A stretch of DNA of 64,000 nt from Actinostola sp. cb2023 (GCA_033675265.1 JAUJYZ010000465.1:236501-300500), one strand, 5' to 3'; shown: positions 10,541 to 22,674, counted from the stretch's first letter. The notes: generated by a model not told the origin, from the letters alone. Numbers and translations: made by a program.

Positions 10541-11965
10541 GACTACCGAACCGACGAGCCAGCTCGGTATCTATTGAACGACAGTGAGTTTGAATAATTT
10601 AATTTGACTACCGCGCCGAGCGATTTTATATTTTACGCCCACTTCAAGATGGCGGATATTTCCGAGATGGCCTGGAATCTACTAATATGAACAGCTCAAC
10701 TTCCGGTGAATCGTATTATTTTCTATTTCTATAGCTACGATTTCACACAGAGTTATTCTTGTCATTTTCTTTGTTTTCTTCGATAAATGTTGAAGGTTAT
10801 ACATATTTGCTTATATATTTTCCGCAATTGTATGTATTTATTGTCTGCCGATAAAACGATCCATTGTGATAAAGTTGGAGCTTAATATTTTCAACTCTCA
10901 TTTGCTACCAATGCGAAGTCATAAAAGCGGTAAGTGTTGTAGGACAACTAAACATCAAGACAGCGGCATAAGATAAAACACGCTTTATCGTGGAAAAATT
11001 CGACTCATTTACGAATAACAAATGAGATTCGACGTACGGCAGTCTGATGTGTCACGCCCGATTTAAATTATTCAGTCTCGTATACTATGCCCAGCGTAAA
11101 CCAAAATTTGCATGGGCATCGAAATTAATAAAGCTGTTCTGAATCGCTTTGTACGTCTTAACAAAGATAGGATAGTTTGGATTCAATATCTTTCTTCAAC
11201 TTTTCATAAAATCATAGAAATAATCGACTCAACGGTACGAATAACAAATGAGAGTCGGCGTACGGTTTAATACCGTACGAATAGCCACTGCGTATTTTCA
11301 TTTACTTACTGACTATCTATTAACGGATTGTTCCCCTCAAAACACTTTAAAGAAAATCCAGCCTTATGTGAAAGTTTCTACTCATCGATCACTGCTGTAA
11401 AACGCTTGCTTTTTAGTGGGCGTAAAGTGTGAGCGTGATCAAGCGTTTTACCGCAGTGATCGATGAGTAGAAACTTACACATTAAGCTGGATCTTCTTTT
11501 TCGATCGGAACAATCCGTTAGATAGCCAGTAAGTAAATCGACAATAAATACATACCATTGCGGATTGTTTGATACGATTTCTCCGCGAAATATGTATCTT
11601 TTTATTGCAACTGAGTTTCGGAACAAAAAATGACAAGAATACTCTGATGTGAACTCGAAGAAAATACGAAGACGATTCACCGGAAGTGAGCTGTTCATAT
11701 TAGTAGATTCCAGGCCTTCTCGGAAATATCCGCCATCTTGAAGTGGGCGTAAAATATAAAATCGCCCGAGCCGACGAGCCAGTGGCTCGGTATGCATTTA
11801 ATTTGACTACCGAGCCAACGAGCCAGTGGCTCGGTATGCATTTAATTTGACTACCGAGCCGACGAGCCAATGGCTCGGTATACATTTAATTTGACTACCG
11901 AGCCAACGAGCCAGTGGCTCGGTATGCATTTAATTTGAATACCGAGCCGACGAGCCAGTGGCTCG
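10541..11965. mobile_element. Foldback element nested in the Merlin copy
   Basis: Inverted arms about 10610-10705 and 11665-11770 share GAACAGCTCA and GATGGCGGATATTTCC. A second inner palindrome is at 11352-11496, with arms of about 62 bp on CTACTCATCGATCACTGC. Two direct copies of GAATAACAAATGAGA (about 11015 and 11238) lie between. The right edge carries the 44-bp tandem array. Minus-strand frames at 11378-11885 run through these repeats and are not taken as genes. Confidence 0.75.
11765..11965. repeat. 44-bp tandem repeat, about 4.5 copies
   Basis: The unit contains GACTACCGAGCCAACGAG then CCAGTGGCTCGGTATGC and ATTTAATTT. It is itself partly palindromic (ACCGAGCC / GGCTCGGT). A single related unit stands at about 10541-10585 at the other end of the nested foldback. 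Confidence 0.9.
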
Positions 11966-12510
11966 CAATCTATCTTCAGATTGGGCCCTGTATTCTGTAG
12001 TCTAGCCCCTTTACGAACGTCTGTTGTGTGCTACGAGAGATTACATAAATAAACTGACAGATATCTGTCAAATAAATTGAATTAAATTACAACTTTCAAT
12101 TCGAATTTTCTCCCAGCGAGTCACTTTAATCTGAGTATATCTCTTTCCTTTTCGAAGTATCTGCTTAATAAAAAACATTTTCCTTCATTTTTGAATTGGT
12201 TTCATCGACAAAACAGTCAAAACATATGACCACGTTGACACTCAAACCGAAACGGAAGTAAGTTTTCTTTTACGTCCGCATGCTAAAAATAGCCCAACTA
12301 CGATTCACATATCCCAGCTTGACCCCCAAGATGCACTCTCTGTCCCTCATTTTCTCTTGGTTAAACGCATTGCCACATCGTACCTGCCACACCTTGTATT
12401 AAAGTACATAACACCAACAACCAATTTTTATGACGTCATTCATAACACCTCGTTCTGTAATATGTAGCAGGGGGCCTAGAATGATCTCATATATCTTGTC
12501 GATGAAGCCG

Positions 12511-12650
12511 TCAACCCTATCTTGGAGAAATCGCTAGAAGTATAAGAGAACGCTTCGACGAACACCTACGTAGCATGGGAACGCAGACTGCCAGTTTCAC
12601 TGTCACTAAACACTTCACCACAGGTGACCAATATACCTCTTTAGCTTCGT
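12511..12650 (+). pseudogene. Penelope-like element, GIY-YIG endonuclease fragment
   Basis: One forward frame reads YLGEIARSIRERFDEHLRS, then a short stretch to FTVTKHFTTGD. This matches the GIY-YIG nuclease module at the C-terminus of Penelope-like retroelements (consensus YIGET.R.L..RF.EHL). Only about 45 codons remain, with no upstream reverse transcriptase, so it is a relic. Confidence 0.7.
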
Positions 12651-12827
12651 ATGTAAATTGCCCATTTCAAACCATGTGATGTAAACATGGTGTTCTCTGG
12701 GGAATTAGTCCTTTCAATATGAACGAATACATTTCAGAAATATAAAGGAACAATTCTCCAGAGAATATCATGTTTACATCACATGGTTTGAAATGGGCAA
12801 TTTACATACGAAGCTAAAGAGGTCTAT
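12636..12827. mobile_element. Foldback MITE
   Basis: Arms of about 70 bp start CCTCTTTAGCTTCGTATG and run through CATCACATGG to CATGTTTAC, with a loop of about 50 bp. It abuts the next foldback at 12832 and truncates the Penelope fragment. Confidence 0.85.
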
Positions 12828-12831
12828 TAGC

Positions 12832-13104
12832 CTTTTCCATATAGAGCGGGAAACTGGATTCGAGTTGAGACCGTAAAGCATGTATGGATTGTTTGGAATG
12901 ACAGAATCACATTCGACTATTGATTCCCGTGGAAGTTTAGCTCCTGGGATGTCTTCTTCGGTGAGTAAAACTATGTTCTTTAGATGGGACTGTCGAGTTA
13001 TCTTTTACGAAGGACGCCATTACTATTTTTGTCCTTCCAAACAATCCATACATGCTTTGCGGTCCCAACTCGAAGCCAGTTTCCCGCTCTATATGGAAAA
13101 GGCG
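12832..13104. mobile_element. Foldback MITE, TIR CCTTTTCCATATAGAGCGGG
   Basis: Inverted arms of about 64 bp (12832-12895 and 13040-13104) end in GGAATTGTTTGG-like sequence next to the loop. The 130-residue forward frame at 12880-13272 crosses the right arm. I regard it as non-coding. Confidence 0.85.
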
Positions 13105-15565
13105 AATATCGCTGAGTTACATCGAAGCGAGAGAATAGAGGTACGACTCTGTGGTGGTTCTACTCTTCGGAGTAAAACAGAGGTCAAAGGAACTTATTTC
13201 GTTTTATACTCTAGCTTCGAGGGTTATATAGGTTCCTATCATGCAGTGGTAAGCCCGAGTGGCCAAGAGTGAAACACACCCTAATATACACGCATTACCC
13301 ATAAGCCCTTGCTCATGCCCAAATAATAATAATAAAGCTTCTTTATTCCTAGATAAAATACATATCTATTGACTGCAGAGTACTTCAAAGAAACTGATAT
13401 GACTAATAACAATTAGGTCAATGGAGTGGGGAACAAAGTCACTTGCCTTCCAACAAAATGGAAGAACGGTGTATACACAAAGCAACTAAGCGTCTAAGGG
13501 ATGCGAGAAGCCTTATATCCAGGAAAACGATAAGTTTCTAATCCATGCATTAAGGAATGCGATGAGTACTCCATGCGTGATATAAATTCCACCTGGTCAT
13601 ACTTTAAACACTTTGATCGAAATACCAGAGAGTCGGTTACGAGAGGTGTGTTCGTCCTGCTGACACGCTTTTTATTTAAAAAAACCTACTTCATCTACTA
13701 TACGTTAATTACAAATAAAATGATGCCATCTGCGTCTGATCGGGTAGATCAGATACTAACTTGCATTTTGATATTATTATTTCCCAATAATAACTCTTCT
13801 GAAATGAGGCCCAAAAAAGCCTCCGGGCTGTCCGAGACTTTAGTAACGTCACTCAGGGATTTTGTTCCATACTATCATAGTTCTCGAGATAACTGAAAAG
13901 ATTGTTGTATTCTATCTCCGAACGAATACAGATCGTTTTCAAACTATTTTACACGACACATGTAACAATTATTACAGGATGGGGCATCTCGTTTATTGCT
14001 ATATCAGTAAGGTTTACATATAGTGCGAAGAACGTAGCAATAAATTTTCCGGCGAATGATAGCTAGAGCCAAACCTTCGAGTGGCATCAACTAGCTCAAC
14101 TACTCATTAAATATACCTTATCCCCTAAGGTACATACAACAATATATAATAGTTTATTTAGACACGTATCGTCCAAGAGCGCGAAGCTCGTTCAAAATAC
14201 AAACGTGCAGTGTGACACTGACAACTCCTTTGACACAACATATCGTCCTTATCCCAAAGTATTCAATTCTACATAACTGTATACACACGGCTTAACAAAC
14301 CCGCCAATGAAAATCGTCGAATTTCCGGCGCTTTACTAGAATGAATAATGTATATATATATATATGCGCACGCATGTAGAAATACGAGATACAAAAAGGC
14401 GCAGCCCACCGAATTGTCGGCCCTAGGCAACCCCGAGGGGCATAAAAGACTTAGATGCCCGCACCCAGGTACGACAAGACGGTTAGTTGCAAAATTTCTA
14501 AAAATGTTCCTTGCATGCGTTAATTAATTTTATTAACACCTGAATCAAAAAAAATACAATAATAATAATAACATTTCACTTAATTCGTAAAGTACAGTGT
14601 ACTGAAGAGGCCAGAGAGGCGAAACTAGTTTACAATACGAAGGAGTAATGTGCGTCGTGGAGATTAATCCGAGGAAGGATAAGAGACGGGATTGAGATAT
14701 GTCAATAATAATAGCACATTGTGTTGAATTATGCTAGAGATAATTATCAACCATATAAATACCATCATAGTGGTATTTTGAAAGTGGTCCAACTGACCAC
14801 ACCCATAAAACCAGCACCTGTGTTGCTATTCCTCTACCGCTCCTGCCACGGCAGCTTTGCATGCAATTGTGATTACTACTTTACTCTATTCTTTCGAGCT
14901 AAGGAGACTGATAATCACGCCCCTAGATTCTGGAAGGTACGTGAGTGGTCCAGATTGTCTAAAAATGACCTCATATTCCGCGGCATAGATCTGGCATGCA
15001 CGCATTATCGTCTAGAATCTGAAGCGTAGCCTATAGTAGCCGTCTGACTTACGTAAGTGAATGAGACCTCGTACACTATACAGCAAGTAACCCAATGGAC
15101 ATTGCCGAGTGCTGGACATATGTAGATGTACATGTAGATGTAAGGGACGCCACCACATTTCCCAGTAGACTGTGCGACTGCCTTTCTCTCTTGAACTTCA
15201 GACTGTTACTCGCGAAAGTCAAAGAGGAAAGAACCAAAAGGGTAAACGAATTAAATCGCCTAAACACAAGACACCAACGACACGTTAACGAACAAAACCA
15301 AAGGGTGGATTAGGTACATCAACGTTATACCGTTAATGGGGTGCCCTTGGGAAGGAATGCGTCAAATGGAATGCAACAAACAATAGACGAAAGTACTAGT
15401 GTGAAAAAATATTGACGCCCGATGGGAAAACGGGAACAGATATCTGCAAATTTGCAATGCAAATCCGGGGATTGCAAATTAACCTTCTTGAAGGTTTTCA
15501 TTGAATGAAAGAAAGTAAAATATAAATGTTTTTGTCCACGCTGATGGAATTTGACAACAAATAGA
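13105..15565. other. No gene recognised (2.5 kb)
   Basis: Forward frames at 13573-13896, 14721-15029 and 15095-15313 show no domain, no splice context and no repeat homology that I recognise. Short (AAT)n runs occur at about 13321 and 14561, the latter before a phrase resembling retroelement 3' ends. A (TA)n run is at about 14350. Confidence 0.5.
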
Positions 15566-15567
15566 TA

Positions 15568-15782
15568 CACCCTCGATACGCCCTCGATACGCCTTAGATA
15601 CACCCTAGATACGCCCTCGATACGCCCTCGATACGCCTTAGATACACCCTAGATACGCCTTAGATACACCCTCGATACGCCCTAGATCCGCCTTAGATAC
15701 AGCCTAGATACACCCTGGATACACCCTCGATACGCCCTAGATACGTAGTTAATTCTAGATACGCCCTAGATACACCCTAGAG
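15568..15782. repeat. 11-bp minisatellite (CGCCCTAGATA)n
   Basis: About 19 copies of an 11-bp unit, mixing CGCCCTCGATA, CGCCTTAGATA and CACCCTAGATA variants, with one GTAGTTAATT interruption near 15746. The variants alternate in small blocks, as expected from local duplication. Confidence 0.95.
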
Positions 15783-15909
15783 GGAACGTAAAATTCCTCG
15801 AAACACTAAAAATTTAAAAGATATGATTAAGCGGAGAGTGGTTTTAGTATAAGTATATAATAGTCTTGCAACAAACAAGAAGTGAGCCAAATCTATTTTT
15901 GTTAAGCTA

Positions 15910-17402
15910 GTTCACCGGACCGCTATAAGGGAGACTGCCTTTTAATAGGTTGCAGAGATTACAAACCCTTACAAAATGGAGCCGCAAGAGTGATTACTAA
16001 TTCAAATTATGCAATCATATCAAAAGAAATTGTAGCAACACTCAACTGGGACAACTTAAAGGGGCACTGTCATGACTTTAGACCGAGTGCGCCAGGGCAC
16101 TAATTATCGAAATCTTGAATTCGTTCCGGGTTGGACTTTTTTCAAGTTTGATGCGAGAGTTGTGTAGGTGACCAATCTGTCACCATGCGTCCTCTATTTT
16201 AACTGTTTTTTTATTGATCAAAGTATTTGATGCTCTCTTAAGATATTTTCGTTTTCATTTGGTGAAACATTGTCTTATTTATGGCAAAACAATGGAGAGG
16301 AAAGCGCCGCCGGGTCGGCCATGTTCTGTTCTTTCGAAGTCTAATCAGACTAAATGGTTTTGGAGATTTCGCCATCAAAGAATCTACCTCGAGAATTCTG
16401 TATTTAACACTTGGAAGAGCTTAAAAATGTCGGGAACATTCTCCAGCGATTCAGCTTTTGCAGCATATCTGATATCATTGGAAATGAAGGAAAGATTGAG
16501 GTAAGCTTATCGATCGTGTACATAAATTATCTAAGCAGTCTGTTGAATGAAACACATCTAAGCTTATATTATTTGTGGACTTCTCTTTTTAATATTCAGC
16601 CTACCACAAGCATCTAGTGATCACTCATTGAGTGCCATTATGACACTAGGCGAATCACGACGAAATCGTTCTTCGAATTCTAGTTCTAGTCGTTAATTTG
16701 AGTAGCCATCCTTTGGCTTCGTCAACTCCACTGGTGAAATCACACAGAAATAAATGTCGCTATGTCGCTGAAAACCTTTGCACTGCTTCAGAAAGGTACT
16801 TGTTGAATCTTTTTGATTACTATCTGTAGAAATGCGATGACAGATTTTGCGTACAATCGCAAAACATACACGTACCAGTGAGTAGCTAGAGCCTATAGAC
16901 TGTAGTGACTAGTGTACTAGCTATATTTACATTTGTATGTGTAAAACTGGTGTAATTATGCAATAATAATGTGCATGATGATACTGCTGAATAAAAAAGC
17001 TAAAGTCAGAGACAAAAGTATATCTTTAATTTAAATACTGAAAGGACCGTTTGTTATTGTTTTCGATAAGTTAGTGCCCAGGCGCGCTCGGTCTAAAGTC
17101 ATGACAGTGCCCCTTTAACACACAAAAAAAAAAGAGCTAAAGCACTCGCGATCCATCTATACTAGCTATGTCCAAATCAAGAAACACGCTTTGTCCAGTC
17201 TGCCACGAAACTAAATACAAACTGAGGGATTCTAGCACCAAACTAACTATACCTCTCCCCCCTGAGGTAATTCCTCACTCAGGAATTTTGAATATAGAGG
17301 AATAAAACTGTGGGATCCCCGTCTCCCCCCTCTTAGTGAAGCTCACTCATTGATAGATTTTAAATATTTACTTAAGAATAATGGCTTGTCTGCTACAAAT
17401 TA
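15910..17402 (+). pseudogene. Non-LTR retrotransposon 3' fragment split by a TTAA MITE
   Basis: The left piece (about 15955-16055) translates as LQNGAARVITNSNYAI and on to LNWDNL. The right piece (about 17200-17402) gives LRDSSTKLTIPLPP, FEYRGIKLWD and a stop after SATN. This is the usual C-terminal tail after the reverse transcriptase of CR1/Jockey-type LINEs (compare LQNRAARVITG at 18262). The two pieces are separated exactly by the family C element at 16060-17114. Several frame breaks make it inactive. Confidence 0.75.
16060..17114. mobile_element. TTAA-flanked MITE, family C, copy 1
   Basis: The 1055-bp element begins AGGGGCACTGTCATGACTTT and ends in the complement. TTAA lies at 16056-16059 and 17115-17118, and the arms share AGACCGAGTGCGCC. 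It sits inside a LINE tail. The open frame at 16214-16504 shows no recognised domain. The second copy is at 18707-19821. Confidence 0.9.
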
Positions 17403-17554
17403 AGAATATATTGCCATGCTAACGAATGAGATAAAGAGATGCAGACAACTTATTGACAATTAATCAAGACCAATATATTAGAAGAGACTGCGTTGAAATA
17501 AACCGGCATCGGTAAGATACAGACCACATTGATCGCTTGTAAATGTGAACACCA

Positions 17555-18611
17555 GTGACACATGCAGACATCTTTGTCAGCCACAGGTTAACATCTCGAC
17601 CCAAAAATGGACTGTCCACTGATGATAAGCGTAATTCTGACAATCCTCCAATAATGGTAACATTTGCAAGGTGTAATATCAGAGGCCAGGCAAGACCCCT
17701 TGTGGGGCACCACAAGGGTCAATTCTTGGTCCTGTGATGTTTCTACTATACATTAATGATCTACCCAACTTCAATTTGTCATCTATAGCCCGCATGTACG
17801 CTGATGATACCAACTTAACTTATGCCTCTAGGGACCAAGACGACTTGTTACCCTCTATCAATCACGATCTTATTAAATTGAAACAATGGCTCGACGCTAA
17901 TAAACTGAGCCTTAATGTCATGAAAACTAAATGCATGTTTATTGGCACCAGACAGAAAATTTTGTCATTACCCTCTGAGACCAATATTAATCTTAATGGG
18001 ACACTCATTGAGCGTGTAATGACTTACAAATGCCTAGGCGTGCATTTAGATGAAAAACTGACATGGGAAACGCATGTATCTGAGATATCAGGCAAAATTT
18101 CTAAAACGCTTGCTGCTCTAAGGCGACTCAAATCAAATCTTCCTCAACGAGTGCTGATTACGATTTACAAATCGTTAATTCTACCAAATCTAGACTACTG
18201 TAGCACTGTTTGGGGTAATATTGGTAAAGGTCTAACTTACTACTAACCTCCAAAAATTACAAAATAGAGCAGCCCGTGTAATAACAGGTGCTGACTATAG
18301 TGTTCGATCTACCCAGATCCTTCAGAACTTAAACTGGCTGTCTTTAGAGGAGACGTTCTCGACATTTCAAGAAGCTCATGTTCAAGACAATGAATAAAGA
18401 AGTACCGGAATATCTTCGTGAAATTTTTTTTCGAACGAATACGGTACATTCTCATAACATCAGAGGCGTAAATGAAAATGTTTCTATTCCAAGGCCTCAA
18501 ACGGAAGCCCTAAAAAAGAGCTTTGTTTATCGTGGAGCGTGTCTATGGAACAGTCTCCCCTCTAAAGCCAAGCAGGCCACCACCTTAACATCTTTCAACA
18601 ACAATATTTAA
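17555..18611 (+). pseudogene. CR1/Jockey-type LINE: ORF1-like piece joined to RT core and tail
   Basis: From about 17698 the frame reads GAPQGSILGP, then FLLYINDLP and MYADDT (17794-17811), the B and C motifs of reverse transcriptase; the aspartates of YADD are the metal ligands. It continues through KTKCMFIG and YKCLGVHLD to a stop at 18246. After a frameshift come LQNRAARVITGADY and, at 18378-18611, the conserved tail FVYRGACLWNSLP. Immediately upstream, 17555-17690 reads SHRLTSRPKNG and PPIMVTFARCNIR, like the end of a LINE ORF1. The fusion implies an internal deletion that removed endonuclease and fingers. Confidence 0.8.
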
Positions 18612-18706
18612 CTATCAATATTTAGAATATAGTCATACTCACTCGACCAATCAGCGCCCAGTATTTGTGCGCTCTATATCTCATAAAGTAACTAATAGGG
18701 CTTTAA

Positions 18707-19821
18707 AGGGGCACTGTCACGACGCGCGCATGCGTCAATTTTAATGATATTCAGAGATTTTAATGATATGCAGAGGTCAACGAACTCGTCTGTGTTTACG
18801 AAGAGAATCGCGCTAGTAAATTTCAATGTGTTTTGAAAGTGTTTTACGATCAAGTTTTCGCAGAGTGCTTCCAAGTTATTCAGAATATACAACCTTTACA
18901 GCGTGTGACCTAAATATTTCATGAAATAAGTACACTTATTATAGCGACTTCTGGTGAAGGAACGGCATTAAATAGCAGACAATCCGAGGTGACAACTCAG
19001 GTCTCAGATGAAGTTATTCACATTTCACATCGCTAAAAACCAAGTCCATATTACTTCTTTGCTTCAAAAAAGACTAACGAAGATGTACATGTCACTACTG
19101 TATAAGGTACTCGTGTTTTCTTAAATTGTAAGAGTACAAAATAATTCCCGTGTGAAAAGTATAATCACTGAGTTCTCTTTGCCCGGCGTTGTGTCACTAC
19201 TTCCAAATTAAACCTCGCAGAAATAAAAACTCATACAATGTGACAGTTGTTTGCAATAGCTTCAGTACATGCATATGAACTCGAAGGAATACATTGATAT
19301 GATGTATGCAACTGAGTTCTTTTTGAGAACATAATAATTCGAGTGAATAAGTCAATGAACGCGTTGTCAAACATTGTTGTTGTCGTTCGGAATACTTTCC
19401 TACCTCCTTTGGTACTCCAGAGCTGTTAAAGAGAAGTATAGCGAACTCAGAATATGTAGTATAACCGTATTCTATCTTCCCAGTAAACCAAAACTTATAA
19501 ACCTGTCGCCTGAATACATTCGTTGTCAACCACTACATCCCGGCGGCCGCCATGAGAAGCCATCGCCATCGCTCTCGCCGATTAAATAAAAAGCGTATAA
19601 AATTGGACTTCAAACCAAAAATAACTACCTACAAATACGAAACAACAATCAATCTAAGTACTGAATAAGTATCATCTTCTAGAGTGCAAGGATTACAATG
19701 ATATAACTCGATATATTAACACACTGAATTTGAATTTTCCTCGGGTCTCTTGAAAGCGTTGGTCAATGATTTCAAGATTGAAGCCAAGATTCGCGCATGC
19801 GCGTGTCGTGACAGTGCCCCT
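18707..19821. mobile_element. TTAA-flanked MITE, family C, copy 2
   Basis: 1115 bp with ends AGGGGCACTGTCACGACGCG and the complement. TTAA lies at 18703-18706 and 19822-19825. The related transposon D copy at 32020-32023 has a single TTAA at exactly this point, so the insertion and its 4-bp duplication can be read directly. Interior frames (for example 19197-19529 minus) are not conserved with copy 1 and are not annotated. Confidence 0.95.
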
Positions 19822-19836
19822 TTAACAATGGACTCA

Positions 19837-19929
19837 TTAGTATTCTCTATATAGAGAATACTAATAAAGCTCTTTGTTTTCTTTTGTTACAAAGCCTTAT
19901 TAGTATTCTCTATATAGGGAATACTAATG
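19837..19929. repeat. Twin 30-bp palindromes
   Basis: The palindrome whose half is ATTAGTATTCTCTAT (30 bp in all) is perfect at about 19837-19866. It recurs with one mismatch at about 19900-19929, with 33 bp between. The same pair is in the reverse copy at about 31917-32009, so it belongs to the ancestral element. Confidence 0.85.
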
Positions 19930-19948
19930 ACTAACTTAGAGAATACTA

Positions 19949-20072
19949 GAGTGCAAATATTATATCCATGAAATAGTTAACTAACTAAATAGTACCTAAT
20001 AAATAGCATCAAATGCTTTATCATTGTTGTCGTTGGCTCTTATTTCACGGATATAATATTTGCACTCTAATA
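19949..20072. mobile_element. Small foldback MITE (TIR AGAGTGCAAATATTATATCC)
   Basis: The arms AGAGTGCAAATATTATATCC and complement flank a loop of about 75 bp with probable TA target duplications. A copy with a shorter loop is at about 31806-31900. It is present in both D copies, so it inserted before they separated. Confidence 0.75.
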
Positions 20073-20675
20073 TATAACGTGTACTAAACTATATACAAAA
20101 CATATTCTAATGCAATTTTAGTTTAATCTCGACAGTTATTAGATTTATACATGAATACTGATACATGAGAAATACAGATCATAACCCGGGCTATGCTAAA
20201 CACTAAAGAAACGTAGCGAGTCACTTACTGTTCAAAATGAAATCACAAACGAGTTTCTCCATGTTCTACAAGAAGTGTAGATGTACGGATATTCATCAGT
20301 CATCCAAGTTCTCCGTATGATTATTGCGATATAGTTAGCCCAATCTTTCAATATATTAAATGTCCACATCGTGCTTGAGTTTTCTTTGGTGTCCATTATT
20401 TCTCTCATTTTTCAATTTCGTCCGTTCTAACTGGTTTGAAGAAACTTTGAGATTCCTGCTCTTCATTTTCACAACAAATACCGGTGATTTCTAGCGTTGC
20501 AAGCTTCGTATTTAAAAGCCTCAAGCTAGCCATCGGATATTCATCTTCACTCCACTGACTGAAGTCACACACAACTGACTACAGCAAGCGTATTTGCATT
20601 TGAAATCAGTATTCCTTTGGGAAAGCAACTGACATGCAGCCAAAGAATACTCTCGTGAGTATGACTATATTCTAA

Positions 20676-21236
20676 AACGGTTAGAGAATAAACACTCGTG
20701 CTTTATGGAATTTAGAGCGCCTCGCATTGATAGAAGGGCCACTCGGCGCGTACCCTTACATATTAACCTCTTTATATTCCATATATTATAATAATTATGT
20801 AGAATTATCTATTTACACGGCTCAAAGGGAGAGCACTTTGTAATTAATTATAATTTTAATGATTTTGATTCCGTGTCTAAATAAAGTTCATTCATTCATT
20901 CATTCAATCGAAATTTCTGTGATATAAATGTCTGTGTTTTGTGTTATGCCAACCAAACAGTTTGAACTCTGAAGCCTCAATTCAATGTACATTATTCACA
21001 AATACCAACGAGAACGCAAAAAAATGTTGACGGCATTGGTCAACATAAACTTTTTGTCATTCAATTCCACCAAATGCGTCTTTTTGCGTCTTTCTACAGT
21101 GGTATCTAACAACTCGAAACTGGAGTATTATGGCAACAGTACGCGATCATAGAGGAATTTGTGAACTCGTATAATATAAGGAAGCTATATCGGAACGCGT
21201 CAACATGAAATCGCATCAGCTCTTATTTAAACGTTT
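20676..21236. other. No gene recognised
   Basis: AT-rich sequence with a short (CATT)n run at about 20888-20905 and the phrase TAAATAAAGTTCATTCATT, typical of a retroelement 3' end. Nothing else can be supported. Confidence 0.5.
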
Positions 21237-21373
21237 CTGTTCTTCGACGTTCGTATCCTTCCTATTTCAACGATTTTATAAGACGGTAAAAATCCACAGC
21301 CGTTGCTAAGCAGCCGCAATATTCAGGTGAATCGTTGAAATAGGAACGATACGAACGTCGATTGGAAGAACAA
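21237..21373. mobile_element. Foldback element
   Basis: Arms of about 40 bp (GTTCTTCGACGTTCGTATCC / complement) extend into CCTATTTCAACGATT with a loop of about 55 bp. From 21374 to 21800 I see nothing identifiable. Confidence 0.7.
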
Positions 21374-21804
21374 ATGCGTGTTTTTCAAGGAGTACAAAGG
21401 AGTGTATCTCTATTGTATTAAAAACAACGACACAAATGATCGAGTCTCTGTACTTTGTTGTTGAATCATAATAACAATTTTAATTGCTTAAAAGCCATAC
21501 AAAGTGAAACAAAGCTGCATGTGAACGTTGACGTTTTGTGAGGAAAATAAGTTAGAGAAACAATATAATTATCTCAATATAAAGTCAGAGTTATTCTATA
21601 TTTATTAAAATGCAGCTAGATTAAAGAAATAAACACTTTGCTATTTAATCATTATTACCGTGTAATAGATTACAAAACCTCTAAAATGAAAGCAGTTAGC
21701 AATTGTTTTAGCTGGCTTTTAATTTAAGGTCTTTTGAATTTATTTTTCCTAGCTTCCGAGCTAATTAAATTTCGTATCCCCTAGGTTCTAGAATATATTT
21801 TAAA

Positions 21805-22510
21805 GTGTATATATGGCCAAAAAAATATTTTGGAAATCGATTCTTTATGAAGTTAATAATGGGGTGGTGTAGTGGGTTCTTGGTTTGGGCCGGCTTCGTA
21901 TTTGTGAGTTATAGAGGTTTGAAATCTCAATATGCTAATTTGGTGATGTCAATTCGGGAATTTGTCATTACTTATTTATATTTTTTCAAGTAGTGCTTTT
22001 GTTTCTGAAATAGGAAAAAAGTTTATATACGTATTTCAAAAAACGATCTGAAATCTGAATCTGTGACCCAAATACACTCGTAGCCACACATTTCGCTAAC
22101 GCAGGCCCTCGCCTAAATGTCGTGGCATATTCAAGATAGATCACAACGGGAGACCATTATGTCACAACTTATACACCCACAACAATAATGAAGTTCTTGT
22201 GCATTACAATCCCTCTCGGTCACAGATTTCAGCCGGATTCAGATTTCAGATGCCAACGTTTTTTGAAATACGTGTATACAACTATTTCTATGAACTGTAG
22301 AGAGATATCGCAAGTCTAGAAATATGTCACTAATTTGCATGCACAAAGGCGTTTTTGTATAATAAATGATGACTGAAGTTACGTCATCTGATTTGAATAT
22401 TGAGAATTCAAACCTCTGTAACTCACACGTGCGAAGCCCAAACCAGGAAACTACTACACTATCCATTATTTACTTCATAAAGAATCGATTTCCAAAATAA
22501 AAATTCTGGA
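21805..22510. mobile_element. Family F foldback MITE with nested inverted pair
   Basis: Outer arms (TTTTGGAAATCGATTCTTTA / complement near 22485) share the family F inner phrases GAGTTATAGAGGTTTGAAAT and ATATGCTAATTTGGTGATGTC. Inside, a second inverted pair lies at about 22022-22075 and 22207-22275 (ATTTCAAAAAACGATCTGAA type). Short frames at 21805-21993 and 22239-22466 read through the arms and are not genes. Confidence 0.75.
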
Positions 22511-22674
22511 CCATATATACATATGATATATTTGCATCTGTATGGAGGGCATTTATGATTAACAAGTACGTAAAAGACGCATGAGGGCCAAAACATCTGC
22601 GTTGCACTAAATCGCTTACCGTCCGTTGAAAAACAAGATAACTTCTATTGTCGGTTTGTAGGTTGGATAATTCA

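Larger units (their letters stand above)
9365..12364 (+). mobile_element. Merlin-type DNA transposon, about 3.0 kb
   Basis: The ends are inverted repeats of about 260 bp (9365-9625 and 12105-12364), starting near AACCAAGAGAAAATGAGGG. They enclose an IS1595/ISXO2-like transposase fragment. This combination defines eukaryotic Merlin elements, related to bacterial IS1016. Target duplications could not be fixed because the outermost bases diverge. A second foldback with its own tandem repeat sits inside the right half, so the element has been invaded. Confidence 0.8.
18621..20675. mobile_element. DNA transposon D, copy 1 (TIR TAGAATATAGTCATACTCAC)
   Basis: Ends are TTAGAATATAGTCATACTCAC at 18621 and its exact complement finishing near 20675. 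Matching sequence occurs in reverse at 31345-32105, which lacks one end. Copy 1 contains a family C TTAA element (18707-19821), paired palindromes (19837-19929) and a small foldback (19949-20072). No transposase frame survives, so it is non-autonomous. Confidence 0.75.

Noticed and set aside
12880..13272. 130-codon forward frame as a gene
   Set aside because: Its first half lies in a MITE arm and loop, and the rest has no recognisable domain.
15095..15313. Charged 72-codon frame resembling a coiled coil
   Set aside because: An equally long antisense frame exists over the same bases, and there is no splice or domain support.
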